NCBI GenBank assembly: GCA_030268105.1
Contig: BSDZ01000112.1
Span: 1,383,501-1,447,500 of the forward strand
Direction of reading: 5' to 3'
DNA: 64,000 bases
From: Volvox africanus
Lineage: Eukaryota; Chlorophyta; Chlorophyceae; Chlamydomonadales; Volvocaceae
Within the stretch, counting starts at the first letter, position 1; each line of letters opens with the position of its first letter. Positions 46,829 through 61,738 of the stretch are shown here, in pieces. Below the pieces are notes generated by a model. It had not been told where the DNA came from and did no database searches. It worked only from the letters and a program-made list of their open reading frames with translations. A program made the translations under genes and the position numbers.

Positions 46829-49800
46829 TGTTAAGGAGATAGAGGAAGTATACCGCTGCAATGATGTATTACAGTAGTCAGAAGAGGTCAGAAGTATAAG
46901 ACACTAGACGATTGCTAGCTGTTGGGTGACTATTGCAGAGCTCAGGTACCCTTAAATATTAGTTCTAATGGCTTCTGATCAACAACTCCCTGGAGCACTG
47001 CAGTATGCAGCTCTCTACCATTGGGTAGTTGCCCAGCACCTACCACCAGCAACTTCCTACCACTTGGCTGCTCAGCCCCTATCACCTTGCACACTGCAGT
47101 CAAGTGTCTATGCAGTTCTCTACCATTGGGTAGTTGCCCAGCACCTACCACCAGCAACTTCCTACCACTTGGCTGCTCAGCACCTATCACCTTGCACACT
47201 GCAACTGCCTGTCACAACTGCCGCCCTGCAACTGCTAGATAGGTAACTGTGACGGTTTGCACCGTCCACAACTTAACAGACACATGTTGGAAGTTAGGAA
47301 TATAGACCTCAAGGAGATGTATTCAGCCCTAGGTCTGAGGGTTTTGCCTTTCCTTTCTTATATGAGAGCAACTCTCTCGCGTCAATTTGTTAAGTTCTGG
47401 ACGGTGCAAACCGTCGCTGTTACCTATCTAGCAGTTGCAGGGCGGCAAGGTGGTAGCTGTGACAGGCAGTTGCAGGGTGCAAGGTGGTAGGTGCTGGACA
47501 GCTGCCAAGTGGTAGAAAGTTGCTGGTGGTAGGTGCTAGGTAGGTACCCAAGGGGAGACACTTGACTGCATAGACACGTGACTGCAGTGCGTTGGGAGTG
47601 GTTGATCAGAAGCCATTAGTAGTATTGAAGGGTGCCTGAACTCTGCAGTAGTTACCCAACAGCTAGCAATCGTCTAGTATCTCATACTTCTGACCTCTTC
47701 TGACTACTGTAATACTTCATAGCAGCAGTATACTTGCTCTATCTCCTTTACACAATTATCCCACCTATCCAATAGGTGGGCGTGTTAAGGAGATAGAGGA
47801 AGTATACTGCTGCTCCTTCACTCGGCTACACCCATACAAACTTACTAATAACCACCTGCAAAACTATATTATTTGATAATGAGTGCATTAAATCTTCATT
47901 ACCAAATAAGCCGCTGTTTGTAATACTGTCTTGTTTGTACAAACTTACGCTTGTGATTTAATTAGCCAAAATTGGTGCAAACTCATCTTTAAAAATCGAT
48001 ACCAAACTTAAATTTCTAAAGATTTAATTTCGACATTAACAGACGGGGTTTTTGATGAGGTAACAAGATGGCAAAATCGGCCACTTGATAGCGTTTATAT
48101 TTGGACTGTATCCATGTAAAGTCCCGGGATAATAATATTGTAATTAACAAGGCTGTGTTTTTAACCGCTCCATTCAGTAAGAAAGTTAGGTGTAAAATAT
48201 TCCATAAAAAAATACTTTTTAAACCCATCCCACAAACTAAAATGCTATTTAACTTTAAGGTTAAAAGATGATAAACCCTGGTTATACTATTCTCACTTAC
48301 TCGTAACAGATATTGCTGTAAGTTTTTTAGGCACGGCAACACTTATATTTGACTTCACCTAAAGCCTTTGTCATCGCATCAGCCACCATCTTCTCCGTGG
48401 GGCAGTAATTCGCTCAACCTCCCACCTAGCGACCCGCTCTCTGACAAAATGATGCATGACATCAATGTGTTTTGACCGTTGGGACGTCAGGCAAGGGCCC
48501 GAATAGTGATATTCGGTTGCTGAACAATCACTGCGACCTCCACACTTCATACACTCGCGAACCATATGCGGTAAACGTTGTGTAATGATATAAGAAATAT
48601 TATTTCTCGGCGATTCCTAACAATATGATGCCTTGCGCCGTAATCTCTCAGAATTTGTTAATCTCGCTAAATCGCTACCATTATATGTATTTAATGTAAT
48701 AGTCAGCTAAGCGCCCGGCCCCTCCCTGGGCCGTATTACTTGCTGTCATTCATTTGTATATGAGTGTTGCTCAATCTGAACATTTAGAACCTGTACATAT
48801 GACTTTACAACAAAGAACTCTGAAGTGCATACATGGCTGTTCATGGCTAATTTTCTAATGATCTAACTATCTAATTATATTCTGGAGCAGCAAGCTGCCG
48901 GAGTGAGCAAGTCTGGGTAACGATCCGGGAAATTTGGAAAAAGCAAACCAATAGTAGCCAGGCAACAATGTCGCCAGATGGACCCGAACAAAGCAACCAA
49001 GAGCCACAGTTACACATCGAGCAGGCCCCCAAAATAGCCTTATCCGGCAAGCATAAGGCATAGCAGCTTGGCGTAGGCGTGAAAATTGACCATGAAAAGG
49101 AGCATGGGTAAGACGATGATGAACCAAATGCTTTCCAAATCCAGACTTACTACAAGGCAGAATAGTTAAATTGTTGCACAGGATGGAATTGTATAACGAA
49201 TTCACGCCACAATTTTCAGCACGGTTATTAATTTGTCATCGTATCAAGAATGTCATGCACATTCCTAACCGAAATTGTTTCATGGCTCGTGTTTCTGTTA
49301 TTCTCCGTTATTTCTTATGCACATTGTTGAGTTGTGCGGTACAAGACGTTTATGGTAAATTTTGGATTGCCGGCATGTGAAAGGCCCAAGATTGGAGCCT
49401 GGATGACCTGTGCCACTAGACGGGGACTGCCTTGACGGGCATAGGAAATGCCAGGGGCCAGCGGCTGTACAGTTGCAAAATGATAATAAGACTACGTTGA
49501 CGCCGATCACACGGCTTATATTGCCGGAGTTGACGTGAGATCACACGATGGGAAAGGACAGATTGGCTGACCCCTTCGTGTCTTAACAATTGTGTAATGT
49601 GGTCTTTCACGTTTGAAGCAGTGATGGAGGAACACGGACTTGACAGATGGTTAAGACGAAGACATTGCAAAAGACGTCAAATATATAATGCATGACGTCT
49701 ATAATTAAAGCTGCAACAACTGCGAGCTGAGCCTGGGAGAGCAACCTCATTCTCAACACCCAGCTTTTGGCTTTTGAAAAGAGAATAGAAACGGAGCAGA

Positions 49801-49873
49801 AATCGGAGGAATCATTTGCGTTTGCAAATCGGAGGAAGCAAAAAACGCTGGACAAGGGAGCAACCGTGGCGGG
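46829..49873. repeat. Tandem array unit 2 (3,045 bp)
   Basis: LTR 46829-47278 with two 105-bp repeats. The unit ends in the gcaaaaaacgctgg variant. The left flank of its LTR is gcggg and the right flank gacac, so this LTR has no matching target duplication and is a recombinant. Confidence 0.95.
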
Positions 49874-52813
49874 TGTTAAGGAGATAGAGGAAGTATACCG
49901 CTGCAATGATGTATTACAGTAGTCAGAAGACGTCAGAAGTATAAGACACTAGACGATTGCTAGCTGTTGGGTGACTATTGCAGAGCTCAGGTACCCTTAA
50001 ATATTAGTTCTAATGGCTTCTGATCAACAACTCCCTGGAGCACTGCAGTATGCAGCTCTCTACCATTGGGTAGTTGCCCAGCACCTACCACCAGCAACTT
50101 CCTACCACTTGGCTGCTCAGCACCTATCACCTTGCACACTGCAACTGCCTGTCACAACTGCCGCCCTGCAACTGCTAGATAGGTAACTGTGACGGTTTGC
50201 ACCGTCCACAACTTAACAGACACATGTTGGAAGTTAGGAATATAGACCTCAAGGAGATGTATTCAGCCCTAGGTCTGAGGGTTTTGCCTTTCCTTTCTTA
50301 TATGAGAGCAACTCTCTCGCGTCAATTTGTTAAGTTCTGGACGGTGCAAACCGTCGCTGTTACCTATCTAGCAGTTGCAGGGCGGCAAGGTGGTAGCTGT
50401 GACAGGCAGTTGCAGGGTGCAAGGTGGTAGGTGCTGGACAGCTGCCAAGTGGTAGAAAGTTGCTGGTGGTAGGTGCTAGGTAGGTACCCAAGGGGAGACA
50501 CTTGACTGCATAGACACGTGACTGCAGTGCGTTGGGAGTGGTTGATCAGAAGCCATTAGTAGTATTGAAGGGTGCCTGAACTCTGCAGTAGTTACCCAAC
50601 AGCTAGCAATCGTCTAGTATCTCATACTTCTGACCTCTTCTGACTACTGTAATACTTCATAGCAGCAGTATACTTGCTCTATCTCCTTTACACAATTATC
50701 CCACCTATCCAATAGGTGGGCGTGTTAAGGAGATAGAGGAAGTATACTGCTGCTCCTTCACTCGGCTACACCCATACAAACTTACTAATAACCACCTGCA
50801 AAACTATATTATTTGATAATGAGTGCATTAAATCTTCATTACCAAATAAGCCGCTGTTTGTAATACTGTCTTGTTTGTACAAACTTACGCTTGTGATTTA
50901 ATTAGCCAAAATTGGTGCAAACTCATCTTTAAAAATCGATACCAAACTTAAATTTCTAAAGATTTAATTTCGACATTAACAGACGGGGTTTTTGATGAGG
51001 TAACAAGATGGCAAAATCGGCCACTTGATAGCGTTTATATTTGGACTGTATCCATGTAAAGTCCCGGGATAATAATATTGTAATTAACAAGGCTGTGTTT
51101 TTAACCGCTCCATTCAGTAAGAAAGTTAGGTGTAAAATATTCCATAAAAAAATACTTTTTAAACCCATCCCACAAACTAAAATGCTATTTAACTTTAAGG
51201 TTAAAAGATGATAAACCCTGGTTATACTATTCTCACTTACTCGTAACAGATATTGCTGTAAGTTTTTTAGGCACGGCAACACTTATATTTGACTTCACCT
51301 AAAGCCTTTGTCATCGCATCAGCCACCATCTTCTCCGTGGGGCAGTAATTCGCTCAACCTCCCACCTAGCGACCCGCTCTCTGACAAAATGATGCATGAC
51401 ATCAATGTGTTTTGACCGTTGGGACGTCAGGCAAGGGCCCGAATAGTGATATTCGGTTGCTGAACAATCACTGCGACCTCCACACTTCATACACTCGCGA
51501 ACCATATGCGGTAAACGTTGTGTAATGATATAAGAAATATTATTTCTCGGCGATTCCTAACAATATGATGCCTTGCGCCGTAATCTCTCAGAATTTGTTA
51601 ATCTCGCTAAATCGCTACCATTATATGTATTTAATGTAATAGTCAGCTAAGCGCCCGGCCCCTCCCTGGGCCGTATTACTTGCTGTCATTCATTTGTATA
51701 TGAGTGTTGCTCAATCTGAACATTTAGAACCTGTACATATGACTTTACAACAAAGAACTCTGAAGTGCATACATGGCTGTTCATGGCTAATTTTCTAATG
51801 ATCTAACTATCTAATTATATTCTGGAGCAGCAAGCTGCCGGAGTGAGCAAGTCTGGGTAACGATCCGGGAAATTTGGAAAAAGCAAACCAATAGTAGCCA
51901 GGCAACAATGTCGCCAGATGGACCCGAACAAAGCAACCAAGAGCCACAGTTACACATCGAGCAGGCCCCCAAAATAGCCTTATCCGGCAAGCATAAGGCA
52001 TAGCAGCTTGGCGTAGGCGTGAAAATTGACCATGAAAAGGAGCATGGGTAAGACGATGATGAACCAAATGCTTTCCAAATCCAGACTTACTACAAGGCAG
52101 AATAGTTAAATTGTTGCACAGGATGGAATTGTATAACGAATTCACGCCACAATTTTCAGCACGGTTATTAATTTGTCATCGTATCAAGAATGTCATGCAC
52201 ATTCCTAACCGAAATTGTTTCATGGCTCGTGTTTCTGTTATTCTCCGTTATTTCTTATGCACATTGTTGAGTTGTGCGGTACAAGACGTTTATGGTAAAT
52301 TTTGGATTGCCGGCATGTGAAAGGCCCAAGATTGGAGCCTGGATGACCTGTGCCACTAGACGGGGACTGCCTTGACGGGCATAGGAAATGCCAGGGGCCA
52401 GCGGCTGTACAGTTGCAAAATGATAATAAGACTACGTTGACGCCGATCACACGGCTTATATTGCCGGAGTTGACGTGAGATCACACGATGGGAAAGGACA
52501 GATTGGCTGACCCCTTCGTGTCTTAACAATTGTGTAATGTGGTCTTTCACGTTTGAAGCAGTGATGGAGGAACACGGACTTGACAGATGGTTAAGACGAA
52601 GACATTGCAAAAGACGTCAAATATATAATGCATGACGTCTATAATTAAAGCTGCAACAACTGCGAGCTGAGCCTGGGAGAGCAACCTCATTCTCAACACC
52701 CAGCTTTTGGCTTTTGAAAAGAGAATAGAAACGGAGCAGAAATCGGAGAAATCATTTGCGTTTGCAAATCGGAGGAAGCAAACAACGCTGGACAAGGGAG
52801 CAACCGTGGCGGG
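49874..52813. repeat. Tandem array unit 3 (2,940 bp)
   Basis: LTR 49874-50218 with one 105-bp repeat. The unit ends in the gcaaacaacgctgg variant and has a private G-to-A change (cggagaaatc) near 52749. Confidence 0.95.
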
Positions 52814-55800
52814 TGTTAAGGAGATAGAGGAAGTATACCGCTGCAATGATGTATTACAGTAGTCAGAAGAGGTCAGAAGTATAAGACACTAGACGATTGC
52901 TAGCTGTTGGGTGACTATTGCAGAGCTCAGGTACCCTTAAATATTAGTTCTAATGGCTTCTGATCAACAACTCCCTGGAGCACTGCAGTATGCAGCTCTC
53001 TACCATTGGGTAGTTGCCCAGCACCTACCACCAGCAACTTCCTACCACTTGGCTGCTCAGCCCCTATCACCTTGCACACTGCAGTCAAGTGTCTATGCAG
53101 TTCTCTACCATTGGGTAGTTGCCCAGCACCTACCACCAGCAACTTCCTACCACTTGGCTGCTCAGCACCTATCACCTTGCACACTGCAACTGCCTGTCAC
53201 AACTGCCGCCCTGCAACTGCTAGATAGGTAACTGTGACGGTTTGCACCGTCCACAACTTAACAGACACATGTTGGAAGTTAGGAATATAGACCTCAAGGA
53301 GATGTATTCAGCCCTAGGTCTGAGGGTTTTGCCTTTCCTTTCTTATATGAGAGCAACTCTCTCGCGTCAATTTGTTAAGTTCTGGACGGTGCAAACCGTC
53401 GCTGTTACCTATCTAGCAGTTGCAGGGCGGCAAGGTGGTAGCTGTGACAGGCAGTTGCAGGGTGCAAGGTGGTAGGTGCTGGACAGCTGCCAAGTGGTAG
53501 AAAGTTGCTGGTGGTAGGTGCTAGGTAGGTACCCAAGGGGAGACACTTGACTGCATAGACACGTGACTGCAGTGCGTTGGGAGTGGTTGATCAGAAGCCA
53601 TTAGTAGTATTGAAGGGTGCCTGAACTCTGCAGTAGTTACCCAACAGCTAGCAATCGTCTAGTATCTCATACTTCTGACCTCTTCTGACTACTGTAATAC
53701 TTCATAGCAGCAGTATACTTGCTCTATCTCCTTTACACAATTATCCCACCTATCCAATAGGTGGGCGTGTTAAGGAGATAGAGGAAGTATACTGCTGCTC
53801 CTTCACTCGGCTACACCCATACAAACTTACTAATAACCACCTGCAAAACTATATTATTTGATAATGAGTGCATTAAATCTTCATTACCAAATAAGCCGCT
53901 GTTTGTAATACTGTCTTGTTTGTACAAACTTACGCTTGTGATTTAATTAGCCAAAATTGGTGCAAACTCATCTTTAAAAATCGATACCAAACTTAAATTT
54001 CTAAAGATTTAATTTCGACATTAACAGACGGGGTTTTTGATGAGGTAACAAGATGGCAAAATCGGCCACTTGATAGCGTTTATATTTGGACTGTATCCAT
54101 GTAAAGTCCCGGGATAATAATATTGTAATTAACAAGGCTGTGTTTTTAACCGCTCCATTCAGTAAGAAAGTTAGGTGTAAAATATTCCATAAAAAAATAC
54201 TTTTTAAACCCATCCCACAAACTAAAATGCTATTTAACTTTAAGGTTAAAAGATGATAAACCCTGGTTATACTATTCTCACTTACTCGTAACAGATATTG
54301 CTGTAAGTTTTTTAGGCACGGCAACACTTATATTTGACTTCACCTAAAGCCTTTGTCATCGCATCAGCCACCATCTTCTCCGTGGGGCAGTAATTCGCTC
54401 AACCTCCCACCTAGCGACCCGCTCTCTGACAAAATGATGCATGACATCAATGTGTTTTGACCGTTGGGACGTCAGGCAAGGGCCCGAATAGTGATATTCG
54501 GTTGCTGAACAATCACTGCGACCTCCACACTTCATACACTCGCGAACCATATGCGGTAAACGTTGTGTAATGATATAAGAAATATTATTTCTCGGCGATT
54601 CCTAACAATATGATGCCTTGCGCCGTAATCTCTCAGAATTTGTTAATCTCGCTAAATCGCTACCATTATATGTATTTAATGTAATAGTCAGCTAAGCGCC
54701 CGGCCCCTCCCTGGGCCGTATTACTTGCTGTCATTCATTTGTATATGAGTGTTGCTCAATCTGAACATTTAGAACCTGTACATATGACTTTACAACAAAG
54801 AACTCTGAAGTGCATACATGGCTGTTCATGGCTAATTTTCTAATGATCTAACTATCTAATTATATTCTCGAGCAGCAAGCTGCCGGAGTGAGCAAGTCTG
54901 GGTAACGATCCGGGAAATTTGGAAAAAGCAAACCAATAGTAGCCAGGCAACAATGTCGCCAGATGGACCCGAACAAAGCAACCAAGAGCCACAGTTACAC
55001 ATCGAGCAGGCCCCCAAAATAGCCTTATCCGGCAAGCATAAGGCATAGCAGCTTGGCGTAGGCGTGAAAATTGACCATGAAAAGGAGCATGGGTAAGACG
55101 ATGATGAACCGAATGCTTTCCAAATCCAGACATACTACAAGGCAGAATAGTTAAATTGTTGCACAGGATGGAATTGTATAACGAATTCACGCCACAATTT
55201 TCAGCACGGTTATTAATTTGTCATCGTATCAAGAATGTCATGCACATTCCTAACCGAAATTGTTTCATGGCTCGTGTTTCTGTTATTCTCCGTTATTTCT
55301 TATGCACATTGTTGAGTTGTGCGGTACAAGACGTTTATGGTAAATTTTGGATTGCCGGCATGTGAAAGGCCCAAGATTGGAGCCTGGATGACCTGTGCCA
55401 CTAGACGGGGACTGCCTTGACGGGCATAGGAAATGCCAGGGGCCAGCGGCTGTACAGTTGCAAAATGATAATAAGACTACGTTGACGCCGATCACACGGC
55501 TTATATTGCCGGAGTTGACGTGAGATCACACGATGGGAAAGGACAGATTGGCTGACCCCTTCGTGTCTTAACAATTGTGTAATGTGGTCTTTCACGTTTG
55601 AAGCAGTGATGGAGGAACACGGACTTGACAGATGGTTAAGACGAAGACAATGCAAAAGACGTCAAATATATAATGCATGACGTCTATAATTAAAGCTGCA
55701 ACAACTGCGAGCTGAGCCTGGGAGAGCAACCTCATTCTCAACACCCAGCTTTTGGCTTTTGAAAAGAGAATAGAAACGGAACAGAAATCGGAGGAATCAT

Positions 55801-55858
55801 TTGCGTTTGCAAATCGGAGGAAGCAAAAAACGCTGGACCAGGGAGCAACCGTGGCGGG
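52814..55858. repeat. Tandem array unit 4 (3,045 bp)
   Basis: LTR 52814-53263 with two 105-bp repeats. It shares the gaaccgaatgc and agacatac variants with unit 5, and has its own changes (attctcgag near 54867, ggaccagg near 55836). Confidence 0.95.
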
Positions 55859-58798
55859 TGTTAAGGAGATAGAGGAAGTATACCGCTGCAATGATGTATT
55901 ACAGTAGTCAGAAGAGGTCAGAAGTATAAGACACTAGACGATTGCTAGCTGTTGGGTGACTATTGCAGAGCTCAGGTACCCTTAAATACTAGTTCTAATG
56001 GCTTCTGATCAACAACACCCTGGAACACTGCAGTATGCAGCTCTCTACCATTGGGTAGTTGCCCAGCACCTACCACCAGCAACTTCCTACCACTTGGCTG
56101 CTCAGCACCTATCACCTTGCACACTGCAACTGCCTGTCACAACTGCCGCCCTGCAACTGCTAGATAGGTAACTGTGACGGTTTGCACCGTCCACAACTTA
56201 ACAGACACATGTTGGAAGTTAGGAATATAGACCTCAAGGAGATGTATTCAGCCCTAGGTCTGAGGGTTTTGCCTTTCCTTTCTTATATGAGAGCAACTCT
56301 CTCGCGTCAATTTGTTAAGTTCTGGACGGTGCAAACCGTCGCTGTTACCTATCTAGCAGTTGCAGGGCGGCAAGGTGGTAGCTGTGACAGGCAGTTGCAG
56401 GGTGCAAGGTGGTAGGTGCTGGACAGCTGCCAAGTGGTAGAAAGTTGCTGGTGGTAGGTGCTAGGTAGGTACCCAAGGGGAGACACTTGACTGCATAGAC
56501 ACGTGACTGCAGTGCGTTGGGAGTGGTTGATCAGAAGCCATTAGTAGTATTGAAGGGTGCCTGAACTCTGCAGTAGTTACCCAACAGCTAGCAATCGTCT
56601 AGTATCTCATACTTCTGACCTCTTCTGACTACTGTAATACTTCATAGCAGCAGTATACTTGCTCTATCTCCTTTACACAATTATCCCACCTATCCAATAG
56701 GTGGGCGTGTTAAGGAGATAGAGGAAGTATACTGCTGCTCCTTCACTCGGCTACACCCATACAAACTTACTAATAACCACCTGCAAAACTATATTATTTG
56801 ATAATGAGTGCATTAAATCTTCATTACCAAATAAGCCGCTGTTTGTAATACTGTCTTGTTTGTACAAACTTACGCTTGTGATTTAATTAGCCAAAATTGG
56901 TGCAAACTCATCTTTAAAAATCGATACCAAACTTAAATTTCTAAAGATTTAATTTCGACATTAACAGACGGGGTTTTTGATGAGGTAACAAGATGGCAAA
57001 ATCGGCCACTTGATAGCGTTTATATTTGGACTGTATCCATGTAAAGTCCCGGGATAATAATATTGTAATTAACAAGGCTGTGTTTTTAACCGCTCCATTC
57101 AGTAAGAAAGTTAGGTGTAAAATATTCCATAAAAAAATACTTTTTAAACCCATCCCACAAACTAAAATGCTATTTAACTTTAAGGTTAAAAGATGATAAA
57201 CCCTGGTTATACTATTCTCACTTACTCGTAACAGATATTGCTGTAAGTTTTTTAGGCACGGCAACACTTATATTTGACTTCACCTAAAGCCTTTGTCATC
57301 GCATCAGCCACCATCTTCTCCGTGGGGCAGTAATTCGCTCAACCTCCCACCTAGCGACCCGCTCTCTGACAAAATGATGCATGACATCAATGTGTTTTGA
57401 CCGTTGGGACGTCAGGCAAGGGCCCGAATAGTGATATTCGGTTGCTGAACAATCACTGCGACCTCCACACTTCATACACTCGCGAACCATATGCGGTAAA
57501 CGTTGTGTAATGATATAAGAAATATTATTTCTCGGCGATTCCTAACAATATGATGCCTTGCGCCGTAATCTCTCAGAATTTGTTAATCTCGCTAAATCGC
57601 TACCATTATATGTATTTAATGTAATAGTCAGCTAAGCGCCCGGCCCCTCCCTGGGCCGTATTACTTGCTGTCATTCATTTGTATATGAGTGTTGCTCAAT
57701 CTGAACATTTAGAACCTGTACATATGACTTTACAACAAAGAACTCTGAAGTGCATACATGGCTGTTCATGGCTAATTTTCTAATGATCTAACTATCTAAT
57801 TATATTCTGGAGCAGCAAGCTGCCGGAGTGAGCAAGTCTGGGTAACGATCCGGGAAATTTGGAAAAAGCAAACCAATAGTAGCCAGGCAACAATGTCGCC
57901 AGATGGACCCGAACAAAGCAACCAAGAGCCACAGTTACACATCGAGCAGGCCCCCAAAATAGCCTTATCCGGCAAGCATAAGGCATAGCAGCTTGGCGTA
58001 GGCGTGAAAATTGACCATGAAAAGGAGCATGGGTAAGACGATGATGAACCGAATGCTTTCCAAATCCAGACATACTACAAGGCAGAATAGTTAAATTGTT
58101 GCACAGGATGGAATTGTATAACGAATTCACGCCACAATTTTCAGCACGGTTATTAATTTGTCATCGTATCAAGAATGTCATGCACATTCCTAACCGAAAT
58201 TGTTTCATGGCTCGTGTTTCTGTTATTCTCCGTTATTTCTTATGCACATTGTTGAGTTGTGCGGTACAAGACGTTTATGGTAAATTTTGGATTGCCGGCA
58301 TGTGAAAGGCCCAAGATTGGAGCCTGGATGACCTGTGCCACTAGACGGGGACTGCCTTGACGGGCATAGGAAATGCCAGGGGCCAGCGGCTGTACAGTTG
58401 CAAAATGATAATAAGACTACGTTGACGCCGATCACACGGCTTATATTGCCGGAGTTGACGTGAGATCACACGATGGGAAAGGACAGATTGGCTGACCCCT
58501 TCGTGTCTTAACAATTGTGTAATGTGGTCTTTCACGTTTGAAGCAGTGATGGAGGAACACGGACTTGACAGATGGTTAAGACGAAGACATTGCAAAAGAC
58601 GTCAAATATATAATGCATGACGTCTATAATTAAAGCTGCAACAACTGCGAGCTGAGCCTGGGAGAGCAACCTCATTCTCAACACCCAGCTTTTGGCTTTT
58701 GAAAAGAGAATAGAAACGGAGCAGAAATCGGAGGAATCATTTGCGTTTGCAAATCGGAGGAAGCAAAAAACGCTGGACAAGGGAGCAACCGTGGCGGG
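55859..58798. repeat. Tandem array unit 5 (2,940 bp)
   Basis: LTR 55859-56203 with one 105-bp repeat and a few private changes (aacaacaccctggaacac near 56020). It carries the gaaccgaatgc and agacatac variants seen in unit 4. Confidence 0.95.
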
Positions 58799-61738
58799 TG
58801 TTAAGGAGATAGAGGAAGTATACCGCTGCAATGATGTATTACAGTAGTCAGAAGAGGTCAGAAGTATAAGACACTAGACGATTGCTAGCTGTTGGGTGAC
58901 TATTGCAGAGCTCAGGTACCCTTAAATATTAGTTCTAATGGCTTCTGATCAACAACTCCCTGGAGCACTGCAGTATGCAGCTCTCTACCATTGGGTAGTT
59001 GCCCAGCACCTACCACCAGCAACTTCCTACCACTTGGCTGCTCAGCACCTATCACCTTGCACACTGCAACTGCCTGTCACAACTGCCGCCCTGCAACTGC
59101 TAGATAGGTAACTGTGACGGTTTGCACCGTCCACAACTTAACAGACACATGTTGGAAGTTAGGAATATAGACCTCAAGGAGATGTATTCAGCCCTAGGTC
59201 TGAGGGTTTTGCCTTTCCTTTCTTATATGAGAGCAACTCTCTCGCGTCAATTTGTTAAGTTCTGGACGGTGCAAACCGTCGCTGTTACCTATCTAGCAGT
59301 TGCAGGGCGGCAAGGTGGTAGCTGTGACAGGCAGTTGCAGGGTGCAAGGTGGTAGGTGCTGGACAGCTGCCAAGTGGTAGAAAGTTGCTGGTGGTAGGTG
59401 CTAGGTAGGTACCCAAGGGGAGACACTTGACTGCATAGACACGTGACTGCAGTGCGTTGGGAGTGGTTGATCAGAAGCCATTAGTAGTATTGAAGGGTGC
59501 CTGAACTCTGCAGTAGTTACCCAACAGCTAGCAATCGTCTAGTATCTCATACTTCTGACCTCTTCTGACTACTGTAATACTTCATAGCAGCAGTATACTT
59601 GCTCTATCTCCTTTACACAATTATCCCACCTATCCAATAGGTGGGCGTGTTAAGGAGATAGAGGAAGTATACTGCTGCTCCTTCACTCGGCTACACCCAT
59701 ACAAACTTACTAATAACCACCTGCAAAACTATATTATTTGATAATGAGTGCATTAAATCTTCATTACCAAATAAGCCGCTGTTTGTAATACTGTCTTGTT
59801 TGTACAAACTTACGCTTGTGATTTAATTAGCCAAAATTGGTGCAAACTCATCTTTAAAAATCGATACCAAACTTAAATTTCTAAAGATTTAATTTCGACA
59901 TTAACAGACGGGGTTTTTGATGAGGTAACAAGATGGCAAAATCGGCCACTTGATAGCGTTTATATTTGGACTGTATCCATGTAAAGTCCCGGGATAATAA
60001 TATTGTAATTAACAAGGCTGTGTTTTTAACCGCTCCATTCAGTAAGAAAGTTAGGTGTAAAATATTCCATAAAAAAATACTTTTAAAACCCATCCCACAA
60101 ACTAAAATGCTATTTAACTTTAAGGTTAAAAGATGATAAACCCTGGTTATACTATTCTCACTTACTCGTAACAGATATTGCTGTAAGTTTTTTAGGCACG
60201 GCAACACTTATATTTGACTTCACCTAAAGCCTTTGTCATCGCATCAGCCACCATCTTCTCCGTGGGGCAGTAATTCGCTCAACCTCCCACCTAGCGACCC
60301 GCTCTCTGACAAAATGATGCATGACATCAATGTGTTTTGACCGTTGGGACGTCAGGCAAGGGCCCGAATAGTGATATTCGGTTGCTGAACAATCACTGCG
60401 ACCTCCACACTTCATACACTCGCGAACCATATGCGGTAAACGTTGTGTAATGATATAAGAAATATTATTTCTCGGCGATTCCTAACAATATGATGCCTTG
60501 CGCCGTAATCTCTCAGAATTTGTTAATCTCGCTAAATCGCTACCATTATATGTATTTAATGTAATAGTCAGCTAAGCGCCCGGCCCCTCCCTGGGCCGTA
60601 TTACTTGCTGTCATTCATTTGTATATGAGTGTTGCTCAATCTGAACATTTAGAACCTGTACATATGACTTTACAACAAAGAACTCTGAAGTGCATACATG
60701 GCTGTTCATGGCTAATTTTCTAATGATCTAACTATCTAATTATATTCTGGAGCAGCAAGCTGCCGGAGTGAGCAAGTCTGGGTAACGATCCGGGAAATTT
60801 GGAAAAAGCAAACCAATAGTAGCCAGGCAACAATGTCGCCAGATGGACCCGAACAAAGCAACCAAGAGCCACAGTTACACATCGAGCAGGCCCCCAAAAT
60901 AGCCTTATCCGGCAAGCATAAGGCATAGCAGCTTGGCGTAGGCGTGAAAATTGACCATGAAAAGGAGCATGGGTAAGACGATGATGAACCAAATGCTTTC
61001 CAAATCCAGACTTACTACAAGGCAGAATAGTTAAATTGTTGCACAGGATGGAATTGTATAACGAATTCACGCCACAATTTTCAGCACGGTTATTAATTTG
61101 TCATCGTATCAAGAATGTCATGCACATTCCTAACCGAAATTGTTTCATGGCTCGTGTTTCTGTTATTCTCCGTTATTTCTTATGCACATTGTTGAGTTGT
61201 GCGGTACAAGACGTTTATGGTAAATTTTGGATTGCCGGCATGTGAAAGGCCCAAGATTGGAGCCTGGATGACCTGTGCCACTAGACGGGGACTGCCTTGA
61301 CGGGCATAGGAAATGCCAGGGGCCAGCGGCTGTACAGTTGCAAAATGATAATAAGACTACGTTGACGCCGATCACACGGCTTATATTGCCGGAGTTGACG
61401 TGAGATCACACGATGGGAAAGGACAGATTGGCTGACCCCTTCGTGTCTTAACAATTGTGTAATGTGGTCTTTCACGTTTGAAGCAGTGATGGAGGAACAC
61501 GGACTTGACAGATGGTTAAGACGAAGACATTGCAAAAGACGTCAAATATATAATGCATGACGTCTATAATTAAAGCTGCAACAACTGCGAGCTGAGCCTG
61601 GGAGAGCAACCTCATTCTCAACACCCAGCTTTTGGCTTTTGAAAAGAGAATAGAAACGGAGCAGAAATCGGAGGAATCATTTGCGTTTGCAAATCGGAGG
61701 AAGCAAAAAACGCTGGACAAGGGAGCAACCGTGGCGGG
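58799..61738. repeat. Tandem array unit 6 (2,940 bp)
   Basis: LTR 58799-59143 with one 105-bp repeat. It shares the acttttaaaacc variant (near 60080) with unit 7 only. Confidence 0.95.
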
